Positions 33,130 to 41,738 are shown, counted from the stretch's first letter. The stretch is 64,000 nt of DNA from Anaerolineae bacterium (GCA_022820125.1 JAJEGA010000036.1:1-64000); one strand, 5' to 3'. Translations and numbers: made by a program. The notes: generated from the letters alone by a model not told the origin.

Positions 33130-34053
33130 ATGACCGAACATTACCTTGACGACAGCGTCACCCAACCCTTCTGGGACAACTCGGTCACGCCGCGCCTGAC
33201 GATTGAAGCGGGCGATACGGTTGTGATCGAATGCGCCGAGCCAGTCGGGCAGGTGTCATCGGCATCGACCGCCGATGATTTGGCCAACCTTGATTTCGCA
33301 AAGATCCATGCCTTGACCGGGTCAATCTTCATTGAGGGAGCCTTCGTCGGCGATGCGCTCGAAGTGGAAATCCTCGATATGCAGCACAAGGGCTGGGGCT
33401 GGACCGGGCATATCCCGCACTTCGGCTTGCTGCAAGATGACTTCGATTACGCCTTCATCCATCATTGGGCATTGGATGGCGCTGCCTGCCGCTTCGGCGC
33501 AAATGACATCAGCCTCCCCTTCGAGCCTTTCCCCGGCTGCGTCGGCGTGGCGCCGGCTGAAGCGGGACGTTATGATACCATCCCGCCGCGCATCAACGGC
33601 GGCAATGTGGATACGCGCGATCTGGTCGTCGGCTCGACCTTTTGGCTGCCGGTGCTGGCGGAAGGCGCCCTATTCGCCACAGGCGATTGCCACAGCGCCC
33701 AAGGCCAAGGCGAGGTCAGCGGCACCGGCATCGAATCGCCCATGACCGTCACCATGCGCTTCAATGTCCGGAAAGACTTGAAGATCCGCGAGTTGCAGAT
33801 CCGACGCCCCAGCCCGATGACGGCGGTCGATAGCGCCGGCTACCACATCACCACCGCCCATGGGCCCGACCTGATGGAGAACGCCAAGAACGCCGTCCGT
33901 TATATGATTGAGTGGCTGGCAGCCAATCATCAATTGAGCGAGAGCCAGGCTTACTGCATTTGCAGCACCGCCGGCGACCTGAAGATTGCCGAAATCGTCG
34001 ACGCGCCCAACTGGGTCGTCGCCTTTCACATGCCCTTAAGCATCTTCGGCTGA
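33130..34053 (+). CDS. Acetamidase/formamidase-family hydrolase
   Basis: This 307-aa protein matches the FmdA/AmdA family of metal-dependent amidases: 'LTIEAGDTVVIECAE', 'LTGSIFIEGAFVGDALEVEILDMQ', 'NGGNVDTRDLVVGSTFWLPVLAEGALFATGDCHSAQGQGEVSGTGIE' (His and Asp cluster, ~155-200) and 'YCICSTAGDLKIAEIV'. Family members hydrolyse formamide, acetamide or related short amides to ammonia and the acid. It follows the peptide-type importer and SDR, separated by palindromes. Its last 18 bp overlap the end of the opposing coiled-coil gene. Confidence 0.88.
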   Translation: MTEHYLDDSVTQPFWDNSVTPRLTIEAGDTVVIECAEPVGQVSSASTADDLANLDFAKIHALTGSIFIEGAFVGDALEVEILDMQHKGWGWTGHIPHFGLLQDDFDYAFIHHWALDGAACRFGANDISLPFEPFPGCVGVAPAEAGRYDTIPPRINGGNVDTRDLVVGSTFWLPVLAEGALFATGDCHSAQGQGEVSGTGIESPMTVTMRFNVRKDLKIRELQIRRPSPMTAVDSAGYHITTAHGPDLMENAKNAVRYMIEWLAANHQLSESQAYCICSTAGDLKIAEIVDAPNWVVAFHMPLSIFG

Positions 34054-34563
34054 CCCCGTGCCCGAAATGGGCTTCGCGGGCTGCCTGGCCGAGCCCTGCG
34101 CGGCGTTGAGCGCATGTTCCAGCCGTTGTATTTTCTTCAGCGCCCTGGCAAGTTTCTTCCGCGCGATCTTGCGCGCGAGTTTCTTTGCTTTCTTCCCGGC
34201 TAATTTTCGGACTCGCTTGGGCTGAGCCTGCCGCGCTTGCTTTTTCGCGGTTTTAAGAGCAAGCCTCACCAGCGCCAACTCCGTCTCGGCATTGTGGTAC
34301 TTGGTTTCCGCCACTTGCAAGCGCGCCCGCAGCTGGACGACCTCGGCTTCTTGCGCGCGCAGCGCCTCCCGGGCCGCGTCCAATTGCTCGCGCTCCTGCG
34401 CCAACGCCGCCTGAGCCCGCTCAACATCGGCCGCCAGCGCCCCCAATTCCTCGCGTTCCCGCGCCAGCTTGTTGCGCTCTCGCGTCAGCAAGCCACGCGC
34501 AGTCGCCAGGCGCTTCCGCTCCGCCTTCATTTCTGCAGTGTTCATCTCTGCTTTCGCGCTCAT
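34036..34563 (-). CDS. Coiled-coil protein with Lys/Arg/Ala-rich basic tail
   Basis: This 175-aa protein has residues ~8-105 forming a long charged coiled coil ('REREELGALAADVERAQAALAQEREQLDAAREALRAQEAEVVQLRARLQ'). Residues ~110-150 are extremely basic ('KRVRKLAGKKAKKLARKIARKKL'), like histone H1-type or nucleoid-associated tails. A short acidic end follows. A role in DNA binding or compaction is plausible but not shown. The start is ATG 34563, with Met codons at 34545 and 34530 as alternatives; AAAGGAAAG is about 30 bp upstream, too far to decide. Its 3' end overlaps the amidase gene. Confidence 0.7.
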   Translation of the reverse strand: MSAKAEMNTAEMKAERKRLATARGLLTRERNKLAREREELGALAADVERAQAALAQEREQLDAAREALRAQEAEVVQLRARLQVAETKYHNAETELALVRLALKTAKKQARQAQPKRVRKLAGKKAKKLARKIARKKLARALKKIQRLEHALNAAQGSARQPAKPISGTGSAEDA

Positions 34564-34729
34564 CCAGGCACCCGAATCCGAACGATTAACTTTCCTTTAA
34601 CATTCTTAACATTACCGTAGCGCGCGCGCCAGGTCAAGCACTCTCGCAGCCATCTTCCCGCCGCCCGCATTGCCGCGCCGCTGCTATAATCTTCTGCGAC
34701 AAACCGATTATAGCGACGGGCGGAAGCAA

Positions 34730-35746
34730 ATGAAGAATCGCGAAATAAGCATCGCCTTTCAGACCGACAAGCGCGCCGGCGATTACATTGCTCTGGCGAG
34801 GCTGGTAAACCAGTATGCTTTTGACGCCGTCACCGTTTACTGCGACGCCCCTTACCAGCCGAGTTATGGTCCGCTTTTGCTCATGGCGCCTCACATTAAG
34901 CGAGCGCGACTCGGTCCGTCAGGCATCCCGCCATCGCGCATGCATCCGATAGACATCGCCGCTCAAACCGCGCTGCTGGCGGATCTGGCGGAAGGCGGCG
35001 TTTACCTCGGTCTGGTGCGCGGCGGCTGGCTGGCCGATCATGGCATCAACGAACTGAAGCCGCCCATCACCGCGCTGCGAGAAGCGATCTACATCATCCG
35101 CGCGCTGCTGGCGGGCGAATCGGCCGGCTGCAACGGGCGCGTCTACCGCATCGCCGAGCACGTGCGCGCCCCGTGGCCGCTGCCATCGCAGCCCGTCCCG
35201 CTGCAGATCGGCACCTGGGGCGCCAAGCTCGCTGGGCTGGCGGGCGAAGCCGCCGATGAAGTGAAGATCGGCGGTTCAGCCAATCCTGATGTGATACCGC
35301 TAATCGCCGATTATATCGCCGCTGGCGAGGCGCGCGTTGGGCGAGAGCGCGGCGCCGTCAACATCGTCATCGGCGCAGTCTCGGTCGTCGATGACGATCG
35401 CGAAGCCGCCCGCTGGGTCGCGCGCAAATCGGTCGCGCTCTACATTCCGATTGTTTCCAAACTGGATCCCACTCTCAAGATCGATCCGGAGCTGATGCTG
35501 CGGGTTGAGGCGCAAGTCAAAATCGGTGATGACGACGCTGCCGCGCGGCTCATACCCGACGATATCCTCGACCGCTTCATCTTCGCCGGCGATCCCGCCG
35601 ATATCATCGAGCAGTGCGCGCGCCTTTATGACGCTGGCGCTCAACGCATTGAGTTGGGCACGCCACACAGCGTTAGCGAAGCCGCCACTGGCATCCAATT
35701 GATCGGCGAGCAGGTTATCCCGGCGCTGAGGGAGTACTTGGGGTAA
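34730..35746 (+). CDS. LLM-class flavin-dependent oxidoreductase
   Basis: This 338-aa luciferase-like protein has an N-terminal 'ISIAFQTDKRAGDYIALARLVNQYAFDAVTVYCD', 'RARLGPSGIPPSRMHPIDIAAQTALLADLAEGGVYLGLVRG' (~60-100), 'PVPLQIGTWGAKLAGLAGEAADEVKIGG', and a C-terminal 'FIFAGDPADIIEQCARLYDAGAQRIELGTPH'. It resembles F420-dependent reductases or FMN monooxygenases; the cofactor is not assignable. ATG 34730 is preceded by CGGAAG. It is unrelated in detail to the LLM protein at 18112. It may be a single gene before the repeat-rich gap. Confidence 0.85.
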   Translation: MKNREISIAFQTDKRAGDYIALARLVNQYAFDAVTVYCDAPYQPSYGPLLLMAPHIKRARLGPSGIPPSRMHPIDIAAQTALLADLAEGGVYLGLVRGGWLADHGINELKPPITALREAIYIIRALLAGESAGCNGRVYRIAEHVRAPWPLPSQPVPLQIGTWGAKLAGLAGEAADEVKIGGSANPDVIPLIADYIAAGEARVGRERGAVNIVIGAVSVVDDDREAARWVARKSVALYIPIVSKLDPTLKIDPELMLRVEAQVKIGDDDAAARLIPDDILDRFIFAGDPADIIEQCARLYDAGAQRIELGTPHSVSEAATGIQLIGEQVIPALREYLG

Positions 35747-35847
35747 AGTCGGTTTTCCCTTTGCAGCGCCCATCGGCATCGCCAGCGCGGCAGCCTGGCC
35801 CACAGAGCAGGGCAATCGCATCAAATTTTTCTTAACCACAGAGGGCA

Positions 35848-36007
35848 CAAGTAAGTCCAATAAAGTAATGCAACAAAACGAAGGAACGTCGTAGGGGCGA
35901 CTCTTGAGTCGCCCACATGTACAATGGCGACATAGTGGGCGAGACAAGTCTCGCCCCTACAGATCTCGAATCAGATTAGCATCGCCCTTTTTCGCACGAC
36001 TTACTTG
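35848..36007. repeat. MITE-like element: 140-bp repeat copy 2 with 10-bp terminal inverted repeats
   Basis: 35863-36002 is the inverted copy of window bases 1-140. It is bounded by a perfect 10-bp inverted repeat: CAAGTAAGTC (35848-35857) and GACTTACTTG (35998-36007). An outer, looser inverted pair, TTAACCACAGAGG (35832-35844) and CCTCGGTGGTTAA (about 36024-36036), extends it. Inside are palindromes 35891-35914 and 35937-35961 of the TGTAGGGGCG family. No reading frame is present, so any mobility would need an enzyme in trans. The rest of the 441-bp gap 35747-36187 shows nothing further beyond an AAGGGGA ribosome site before 36188. Confidence 0.8.
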
Positions 36008-36187
36008 CGTTTACTTCTGTGTCCTCGGTGGTTAAATTTCAGTTTAGTTTTGCTCGTCGCAGCGGATGCCAGCTTTGAAGCGATTGCCCTTGCCCACAGA
36101 AGCCATTCATTGCCCAGCCGCGCTGCAAGGGTTATACTATCGGCTGCACCGCTTTTGGCATTCGCCTTGATTGAAGGGGATCAAACC

Positions 36188-37390
36188 ATGCTTAGGAAAC
36201 TACTCGCTGTTCTTATGATCATCGCAGTGTCTACCATGCTCGGCGCGGCTGTGGCTGCGCAAGACGACATGGAGACTTACGTGCTCGGCGTCGCCCTGCC
36301 ATTCACCGGATCCTTCGGCACCTTTGGCCAAGACTTCGAACGCGGCATTGACCTGGCGGTGGCGCAGATGAATGCCGAATTGGAGGCGGCTGGCTCGGCG
36401 ATTCGCTTCGAGACCGCCAGCGCCGATACCGAACAGACGCCCGAAGGCGCCGCCCGCGCTTTGCAGACGATCGTCCAGACCACCGGCGCGCAGGTCGTCG
36501 TCGGTCCCTTGACCACGTCGGAAGTCCTCGGCGCCAAGCAATTCGCCGATGAAAACGGGGTCGTCATCGTCGCGATGGCTTCCAGCGGCGCGGCGGCATC
36601 CATACCGGGCGACAATATCTTCCGCGTCATCTACCCGCCCGACACCTTTTCCTCCAAAGCCTTCGCTTCGATCGCGCTGGAACGGGGCCACCAGAATATG
36701 GTCGTCTTGTATGTCGACGATCCCTTTGGCAATGGCATGAATGAACATTTCATCAAGAATTATCAGGCGCGTGGCGGTGGCGAAGTGGCTTCCTTTGCCT
36801 ATGCGCCACAATCGACAGAGCTTTCGACTGAAGCGGCGGCAGTTAGCGCGGCCCTGGCCGGCTTCGGCGAGGATGCCGGCTTCTTCTGCGTCTGCTTCCC
36901 GGGCGCGGCGGAAGCCTTTGTTCAGGTTGCGCAGATTGATCCCGTCTTGACCTCGGTCAAATGGCTGGGCAACGAAGCCATGACCTCGGCGGAGATGCTG
37001 GAAGACCCTGGCCATGCCCAAACCTTGGCCAATGCCGATTTTGTGACGGTGTCTCAATCGGCTGATTCCACGCCGCTCACGCCGATCTTCCATGCCGATT
37101 TTGTCGCCATGTTTGATAAAGAGCCGGGCATCTTCACCAATTACGCTTTTGACGCCGCCAACATCGCCATGCTCACGATGCTCGCCGCCGGCAACGATGG
37201 CGCCGCCGTCAAGTCCATGCTGCCATTCATCAGCAACCATTACATCGGCACCGCCGTGCAAGCCTTCCTCGACGAGAATGGCGACCAGGCGATCGCCAGC
37301 TATGGCATCCGCCAGGTGGCTGAAGATGGCTCCGCCTTTCATGTGATCGGCGCCTACGACGGCAACACCGATACCATCACCTACGAGTAG
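36188..37390 (+). CDS. Branched-chain amino-acid-type ABC substrate-binding protein
   Basis: This 400-aa exported protein has a signal peptide ('LRKLLAVLMIIAVSTMLGAAVAAQ') and a periplasmic-binding-protein type 1 fold (LivK/Peripla_BP_6): 'YVLGVALPFTGSFGTFGQDFERGIDLAVAQMN', 'VQTTGAQVVVGPLTTSEVLGAKQFADENGVVIVAMASS', 'FRVIYPPDTFSSKAFA'. Ligands in this family are amino acids, amides or aromatic acids. ATG 36188 follows AAGGGGA with 8-bp spacing. It leads the operon that continues with livH, livM, livG and livF types. Confidence 0.9.
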   Translation: MLRKLLAVLMIIAVSTMLGAAVAAQDDMETYVLGVALPFTGSFGTFGQDFERGIDLAVAQMNAELEAAGSAIRFETASADTEQTPEGAARALQTIVQTTGAQVVVGPLTTSEVLGAKQFADENGVVIVAMASSGAAASIPGDNIFRVIYPPDTFSSKAFASIALERGHQNMVVLYVDDPFGNGMNEHFIKNYQARGGGEVASFAYAPQSTELSTEAAAVSAALAGFGEDAGFFCVCFPGAAEAFVQVAQIDPVLTSVKWLGNEAMTSAEMLEDPGHAQTLANADFVTVSQSADSTPLTPIFHADFVAMFDKEPGIFTNYAFDAANIAMLTMLAAGNDGAAVKSMLPFISNHYIGTAVQAFLDENGDQAIASYGIRQVAEDGSAFHVIGAYDGNTDTITYE

Positions 37391-37421
37391 CGTCGCGCGG
37401 GGCTTCTCTTCAAACGCAAAA

Positions 37422-37469
37422 TGTAGGGGCGACAGACCCGCTGTGTCTACGCGCGGCGGCGAGTCGCCC
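37422..37469. repeat. Composite REPIN-like repeat between binding-protein and permease genes
   Basis: It begins TGTAGGGGCGACAGACCCGC and ends GGCGAGTCGCCC, with an internal GACA...TGTC hairpin. The pair appears merged or partly deleted. It lies in the 99-bp gap between the LivK-type and LivH-type genes, the third transporter in this window with a palindrome at that junction. Confidence 0.72.
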
Positions 37470-37489
37470 ATTAGTATACAGGCGTCGCC

Positions 37490-38410
37490 ATGCCGCCAGC
37501 ACTGCTAACGACTTCGCTCGTCAATACGATTCAGATCGGCAGCCTCTACGCTTTGATGGCGCTGGGCATCACCCTGACCTTCAGCGTGATGAAGCTGCCG
37601 AATTTCGCCCACGCGGAGTATGTGACAGCCGGCGCCTATGCCGCGCTGATCGTCTCCCTCTCCGGTGTGTTAAATCCATTAGTCATCATGATCGCCGCTT
37701 TCGCTGTCGGCGCCCTTTCCGCGCTCATCAGCCATCTGGCGGTATTCAAACCGCTCGAAGGGCGGGATGTGTCCTTTTACACGCTGATCCTGTCGTCCTT
37801 CGCCATCGGTCTGATCATCCGCTATATCTTGTTTACGATGGCTGATTACTTCAACCTTTTTGATCTCCGCATCGCGATACCGCTGAGGATCGTCCTGCGC
37901 GACGGCAATTTGATCCTGAGCAATCTCTTCGCCTGGGTCGTGCCGACGAGCGTCATACTGGTCATCATCCTAACGCTGCTGCTGAACCGCAGTCCGCTCG
38001 GGCGCGAAATGCGCGCGCTGGCCAACAACATCAGTCTGGCGCGCGTCATCGGCATTCGCGTGGAGCGCGTCAAGAATTATGCCTGGCTGTTGGTCGGCGG
38101 CTTGGCTGGCGTTGCCGGCGCGCTCTGGGGCTTGCAGACAGCGGTGCATCCCTTGATGGGCTGGGGCGCTATCATCTCCGTATTCGCTGCCGCTATTCTC
38201 GGCGGATTGTCGAGCTTCTCCGGCACCGTTCTGGGCGCTTACGTGGTCGCCTTTTCCGAGAATACGGTGATGCTCTTCCTCAATGCCAACTACGGCCTTG
38301 ATCTCGCTTTTAAGCCGGCGATACCTTTCATCATCATCATCGCTGTCCTATTGCTGCGCCCGCAGGGCTTCACCAATCTGATCAAACGGGCTGAAGAGCT
38401 GCAGCGATGA
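37490..38410 (+). CDS. livH: Branched-chain amino acid ABC permease (LivH-type)
   Basis: This 306-aa membrane protein has about eight helices and the LivH pattern: 'LVNTIQIGSLYALMALGITLTFSVMKLPNFAHAEY' at the N-terminus, 'LGREMRALANNISLARVIGIRVERVKNYAWLLVGGLAGVAGALWG' (ATPase-coupling loop, ~165-210), and 'FAAAILGGLSSFSGTVLGAYVVAFSE'. It forms the channel with the next gene's product, which overlaps its stop by 4 bp. Confidence 0.92.
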   Translation: MPPALLTTSLVNTIQIGSLYALMALGITLTFSVMKLPNFAHAEYVTAGAYAALIVSLSGVLNPLVIMIAAFAVGALSALISHLAVFKPLEGRDVSFYTLILSSFAIGLIIRYILFTMADYFNLFDLRIAIPLRIVLRDGNLILSNLFAWVVPTSVILVIILTLLLNRSPLGREMRALANNISLARVIGIRVERVKNYAWLLVGGLAGVAGALWGLQTAVHPLMGWGAIISVFAAAILGGLSSFSGTVLGAYVVAFSENTVMLFLNANYGLDLAFKPAIPFIIIIAVLLLRPQGFTNLIKRAEELQR

Positions 38411-39462
38411 TCAACATCGACATCGCCGCGACCGTGGTCGCTGTGCTGACGCTCTTCGGCATCTACTCATTGATGGCGATCAGCTTGAATCTGGAATACG
38501 GCGTCGCCGGCGTGCCCAACTTTGGGCAAGCGCTCTTCGTCTCAATCGGCGCTTATGTCGCGGGCATAACCTATACGCGGCTTCTGCCAATCCTGGCGGG
38601 CTATGAGAGCATCCACCCCTGCGGACCGACGATGGGCGCGGCGCTGCAGCTGCGATCCGAGATCATGGCGACGCAACCCGTCGCCGGCTTCATTAACCTG
38701 GCGCTGACCATGATGATAGCGGCATTGGTCGCCGGCGCCGTCGGTTTCGCCCTGTCCTACGTCACCTTAAGATTGAAGGAAGAATGGTTCTTGGCGCTGG
38801 TCTTGCTGGTGGCGGGCGAGACCGTGCGCATCTTGGTCCGCGGCGCTGATGACTTCATCTGCTCGAACAACGGCATTTCCGGCGTGGCGCAGCCCTTTTA
38901 TTTTCTTCGCGACCCCGGCGCCAGTTCCTTCTTGTTCATGCTTCTGGCGCTGGCGCTGGCGCTGATCGCTTACCTGTACAGCGAGCGGCTCGTGCGTTCG
39001 CCTTTTGGGCGTATGCTGAAGGGCTTGCGCGAAAACGAAGAGGTGACGCGCGGATTGGGCAAAGGCATTTCGCTGGCCCGCGCCCAGATCATGCTGATCG
39101 GCTCCGCGATTGCAGCCTGCGGCGGCGTGCTCTTCGCGCTGAATACCGGCTTCGTCAACACCAACGATTTCGTCGTCAATCTCACGCTTGATGTTTGGGT
39201 CATGGTCGTGCTCGGCGGCATCGGCAACAACCGCGGCGCAGTGCTCGGCGCCTTGCTCATCGCCGTTATGGATCGCTTCGCCCAGGTCGGCGCCATCATC
39301 TTGAACATGGGCGGCTCCGATATTGAGTTCAATTATGTGCGCTTCATTGGCTTCGGTCTCATCCTGCTGTGGATGCTGCGTTATCGCCCGGGCGGGCTGC
39401 TGCCCGAATCCCGCTTGACCACTGATGCCCACGATGTCGTCGGGCGCTTGCTGGGAAAATAA
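38407..39462 (+). CDS. livM: Branched-chain amino acid ABC permease (LivM-type)
   Basis: This 351-aa permease has 'IYSLMAISLNLEYGVAGVPNFGQALFVSIGAYVAGI' (residues ~18-55), 'GRMLKGLRENEEVTRGLGKGISLARAQIMLIGSAIAACGGVLFA' (coupling loop, ~200-245) and 'LGGIGNNRGAVLGALLIAVMD'. A large extra loop after the second helix contains 'HPCGPTMGAALQLRS'. It is coupled to livH (ATGA). A GNAT gene intervenes before the ATPase genes. Confidence 0.92.
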   Translation: MINIDIAATVVAVLTLFGIYSLMAISLNLEYGVAGVPNFGQALFVSIGAYVAGITYTRLLPILAGYESIHPCGPTMGAALQLRSEIMATQPVAGFINLALTMMIAALVAGAVGFALSYVTLRLKEEWFLALVLLVAGETVRILVRGADDFICSNNGISGVAQPFYFLRDPGASSFLFMLLALALALIAYLYSERLVRSPFGRMLKGLRENEEVTRGLGKGISLARAQIMLIGSAIAACGGVLFALNTGFVNTNDFVVNLTLDVWVMVVLGGIGNNRGAVLGALLIAVMDRFAQVGAIILNMGGSDIEFNYVRFIGFGLILLWMLRYRPGGLLPESRLTTDAHDVVGRLLGK

Positions 39463-39492
39463 TGCGACCATGTCGCAAGCGGACATAGAGCC

Positions 39493-40029
39493 ATGCAACT
39501 GGAATTCATCGCGGCGCCGCAACTGGACGTTGCAGATGCGGCGGCGCTTGCGGCATTGCACACGGCAGTGTATCCGCCGAAGCCAGGCGCGAAAAAAGCA
39601 GCGCCTCAGCAAGCCTGGGTGGCGCCGCAGTGGCACATCTTGATTCGGGATGAGGCTGATCAGCTTGTTTCTCATGTCGGCGCAGTGACGCGACTTTGCT
39701 TGTGCGATAGCAACGAGATCTTGCTTGGCGGCATCGGCGGCGTCATGACGCAACCGGCGCAGCGCGGCAAAGGCTACGCCGGCGCCGGGGTAGGACGGGC
39801 GATCGACTTCCTGCGGCAAGAGATGCGAGTCGAATTCTCGCTGCTCTTCTGCGCCCCCCGAATGCAGAGCTATTATCGGCGGTTTGGCTTCAGCAGTTTC
39901 GCCGGTGATACGCGGGCGCGGCGAGGCGACTCCGAGGTCATATTCCCGCGAAACGAAGTCATGGCGATAGCGGCGCAGAAACCATTGCCGAAATGCGCGC
40001 TGCTGGATTTATGCGGTCTTCCCTGGTGA
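39493..40029 (+). CDS. GNAT-family N-acetyltransferase inside the liv operon
   Basis: This 178-aa protein has the GNAT acetyl-CoA-binding loop 'VMTQPAQRGKGYAGAGVGRAIDFL' (~88-112) followed by 'YYRRFGFSSF'. The front part ('SHVGAVTRLCLCDSNEILLGGIGGV') is a typical beta-sheet core. It probably acetylates an amine or an aminoglycoside-like substrate. It lies between livM and livG with 30-bp gaps on both sides, so it is likely co-transcribed and may modify the imported compound. Confidence 0.8.
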   Translation: MQLEFIAAPQLDVADAAALAALHTAVYPPKPGAKKAAPQQAWVAPQWHILIRDEADQLVSHVGAVTRLCLCDSNEILLGGIGGVMTQPAQRGKGYAGAGVGRAIDFLRQEMRVEFSLLFCAPRMQSYYRRFGFSSFAGDTRARRGDSEVIFPRNEVMAIAAQKPLPKCALLDLCGLPW

Positions 40030-40058
40030 TCGCAGCTGCGATATAGAAAGGGTGGCAG

Positions 40059-40814
40059 ATGCCCCTGCTAGAACTAGAAAACCTGCAAAAAGATTACGGC
40101 GGGCTGCGCGCGGTGGACGATGTTTCGCTGGCGGTGGCGGAAGGCGCCATCATCGGCTTGATCGGACCCAACGGCTCGGGCAAGAGCACCTTGATCAACC
40201 TCATCGCCGGCAGCGCTGAGCTCTCCGCTGGGCGCGTGATCTTCGCCGGCGAGGATATCAGCGCGCTCGCGCCCGATGCCGTATTTCAGAAAGGCATCGC
40301 CCGCGGCTACCAGGAGCCTTCACTCTACTTCAAAATGACGGCGCTCGACAACGTGTTGCTGCCGGTGAAGGGTCAACGCGGCGAGCATCCTTGGTACGCC
40401 CCCTGGCGCCGCTATTGGCAGCGAGACGAGATCAAGCATGCCGAGGCCGCCGCCGCCGTATTGGACCAGGTTCAGCTAAGGCAGCGCTTCGATACGCTGG
40501 CATCGGACCTGTCCGGCGGGCAGATGAAGCTGCTGGAGATCGCCCGCTGCCTGATGGGCAAGCCGAGATTGCTGCTGCTTGATGAGCCGACCGCAGGCGT
40601 CGCGCCCAAGCTGGCATACGACATCTTCCGGCAGATCGCCCGCCTGCGCGACGACTACGGCATCACCTTCCTCATCGTTGAGCATCGGCTGGAGATCCTC
40701 TTTGATTTCGCCGATTACGTCTACGTCATGCACCTGGGCAACCTGCTCGCCGAAGGCGGGGTCGATGAGATCGCCAGCGACGCCACCGTCCGCGAGGTGT
40801 ATTTTGGCGATTAG
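40059..40814 (+). CDS. livG: Branched-chain amino acid ABC ATPase (LivG-type)
   Basis: This 251-aa ATPase has Walker A 'GPNGSGKST' (~37-45), the LivG-specific 'GIARGYQEPSLYFKMTALDNVLL', signature 'LSGGQMKLLEIARCL' (~147-161), Walker B 'LLLLDEPTAGVAP' and switch His in 'LIVEHRLEI'. All catalytic residues are intact. AAAGGGTGG precedes ATG 40059. The C-terminal 'EVYFGD' is the usual LivG end. Confidence 0.93.
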   Translation: MPLLELENLQKDYGGLRAVDDVSLAVAEGAIIGLIGPNGSGKSTLINLIAGSAELSAGRVIFAGEDISALAPDAVFQKGIARGYQEPSLYFKMTALDNVLLPVKGQRGEHPWYAPWRRYWQRDEIKHAEAAAAVLDQVQLRQRFDTLASDLSGGQMKLLEIARCLMGKPRLLLLDEPTAGVAPKLAYDIFRQIARLRDDYGITFLIVEHRLEILFDFADYVYVMHLGNLLAEGGVDEIASDATVREVYFGD

Positions 40815-40833
40815 AGCGTCAACCCGCGTTGGC

Positions 40834-41003
40834 TGTAGGGGCTACCTATCAGGTCGCCCGCAATCATGCCGGCGAAAACACGGGCGATTCACAGAATCGC
40901 CTCTACAGGGATGGTCCTTTTGTAGGGGCGACATACCATGTCGCCAGCTTAAAAGCGCGTCTTTTGGGTCATCCAGCGGGCGACTTAATAAGTCGCCCCT
41001 ACA
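40834..41003. repeat. Two tandem REPIN-like pairs between livG and livF
   Basis: Four palindromes fill the gap: 40834-40859 and 40882-40907 form one inverted pair, and 40921-40945 and 40978-41003 form a second. Each pair opens with TGTAGGGG and closes with its inverted form (CTCTACA and CCCTACA). Stem cores differ (GGTCGCC, CGATTC/GAATCG, CGACAT/ATGTCG, CGACTT/AAGTCG), all with matched arms. This is the densest cluster in the window and lies inside an operon. Confidence 0.87.
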
Positions 41004-41033
41004 TGCGCTCGCGACCGGGGGCGAGGCGGGGTC

Positions 41034-41738
41034 ATGATCACCATCGACCGCCTCACCGCCGGATACGGCAAGCTGGAAATCCTGCAAGATCTCAGCCTGA
41101 GCTTCGCCGCGCAGCAATTCAGCGCCCTGCTTGGACCAAATGGCTCCGGCAAAAGCACGCTGATGAAGGCGATCATGGGGCTGAACACGGTCTTCAGCGG
41201 TTCCATCACCTTGCAGGACCGCGAGTTGATCGGCAGGCCCACCGAGGCGATTCCGCCGCTCGGCATCGCCTATGTGCCCCAGCGCGAGAACATTTTTGAT
41301 GAATTGAGCGTCTTGGAGAATTTACAGCTGGGCGCGCGCATCTTGCCGAAGGCGGAACGACCGGCAGCCTTGAATGAGGTGCTGGGCATCTTTCCCATTT
41401 TGGGGCGCCGCCTGTCACAGCGCGCGAACACGCTCAGCGGCGGCGAACATCAGATGCTGGCGATCGCCATCGCCTGGCTCAGCAAGCCGACGATCATGCT
41501 GTTGGATGAGCCCAGCGCAGGTTTGGCGCCCGCGATTGCGACCGATGTCTTCCGCATCTTAAAAGAACTGAGCGCGGCCGGGATCACGTTGGTGGTGGTC
41601 GAGCAGAACGCGCGGCGCCTCCTGCAATACTGCGATTACGCCTTCGTCCTGCGCGAGGGGATGCTGGTGTTCCAAGGCAGCGCCGAGGAGTGCTTGAAGG
41701 ACGAGGAGACAATCAAGGGTTACCTGGGGGTTCACTAG
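41034..41738 (+). CDS. livF: Branched-chain amino acid ABC ATPase (LivF-type)
   Basis: This 234-aa ATPase has Walker A 'GPNGSGKST' (~36-44), 'LGIAYVPQRENIFDELSVLENLQLG' (LivF-type Q-loop region), signature 'LSGGEHQMLAIAIA', Walker B 'MLLDEPSAGLAP' and 'LVVVEQNARR' (the LivF subgroup usually has Gln at the switch position). It completes a full five-component importer, separated from livG by two repeat pairs. Its last 4 bp overlap the convergent thioesterase gene. Confidence 0.93.
   Translation: MITIDRLTAGYGKLEILQDLSLSFAAQQFSALLGPNGSGKSTLMKAIMGLNTVFSGSITLQDRELIGRPTEAIPPLGIAYVPQRENIFDELSVLENLQLGARILPKAERPAALNEVLGIFPILGRRLSQRANTLSGGEHQMLAIAIAWLSKPTIMLLDEPSAGLAPAIATDVFRILKELSAAGITLVVVEQNARRLLQYCDYAFVLREGMLVFQGSAEECLKDEETIKGYLGVH

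Noticed and set aside
36200..37471. Long minus-strand frame opposite the LivK-type gene
   Set aside because: The plus strand has signal peptide and binding-protein motifs. The antisense product has none and crosses into repeat sequence.
38767..39819. Minus-strand frame across livM and the GNAT gene
   Set aside because: It spans two well-supported plus-strand genes and encodes no recognisable protein.
40834..41003. Possible CRISPR array between livG and livF
   Set aside because: The repeated units are palindromes in alternating orientation with unequal gaps, and identical units do not recur. No cas gene is present.
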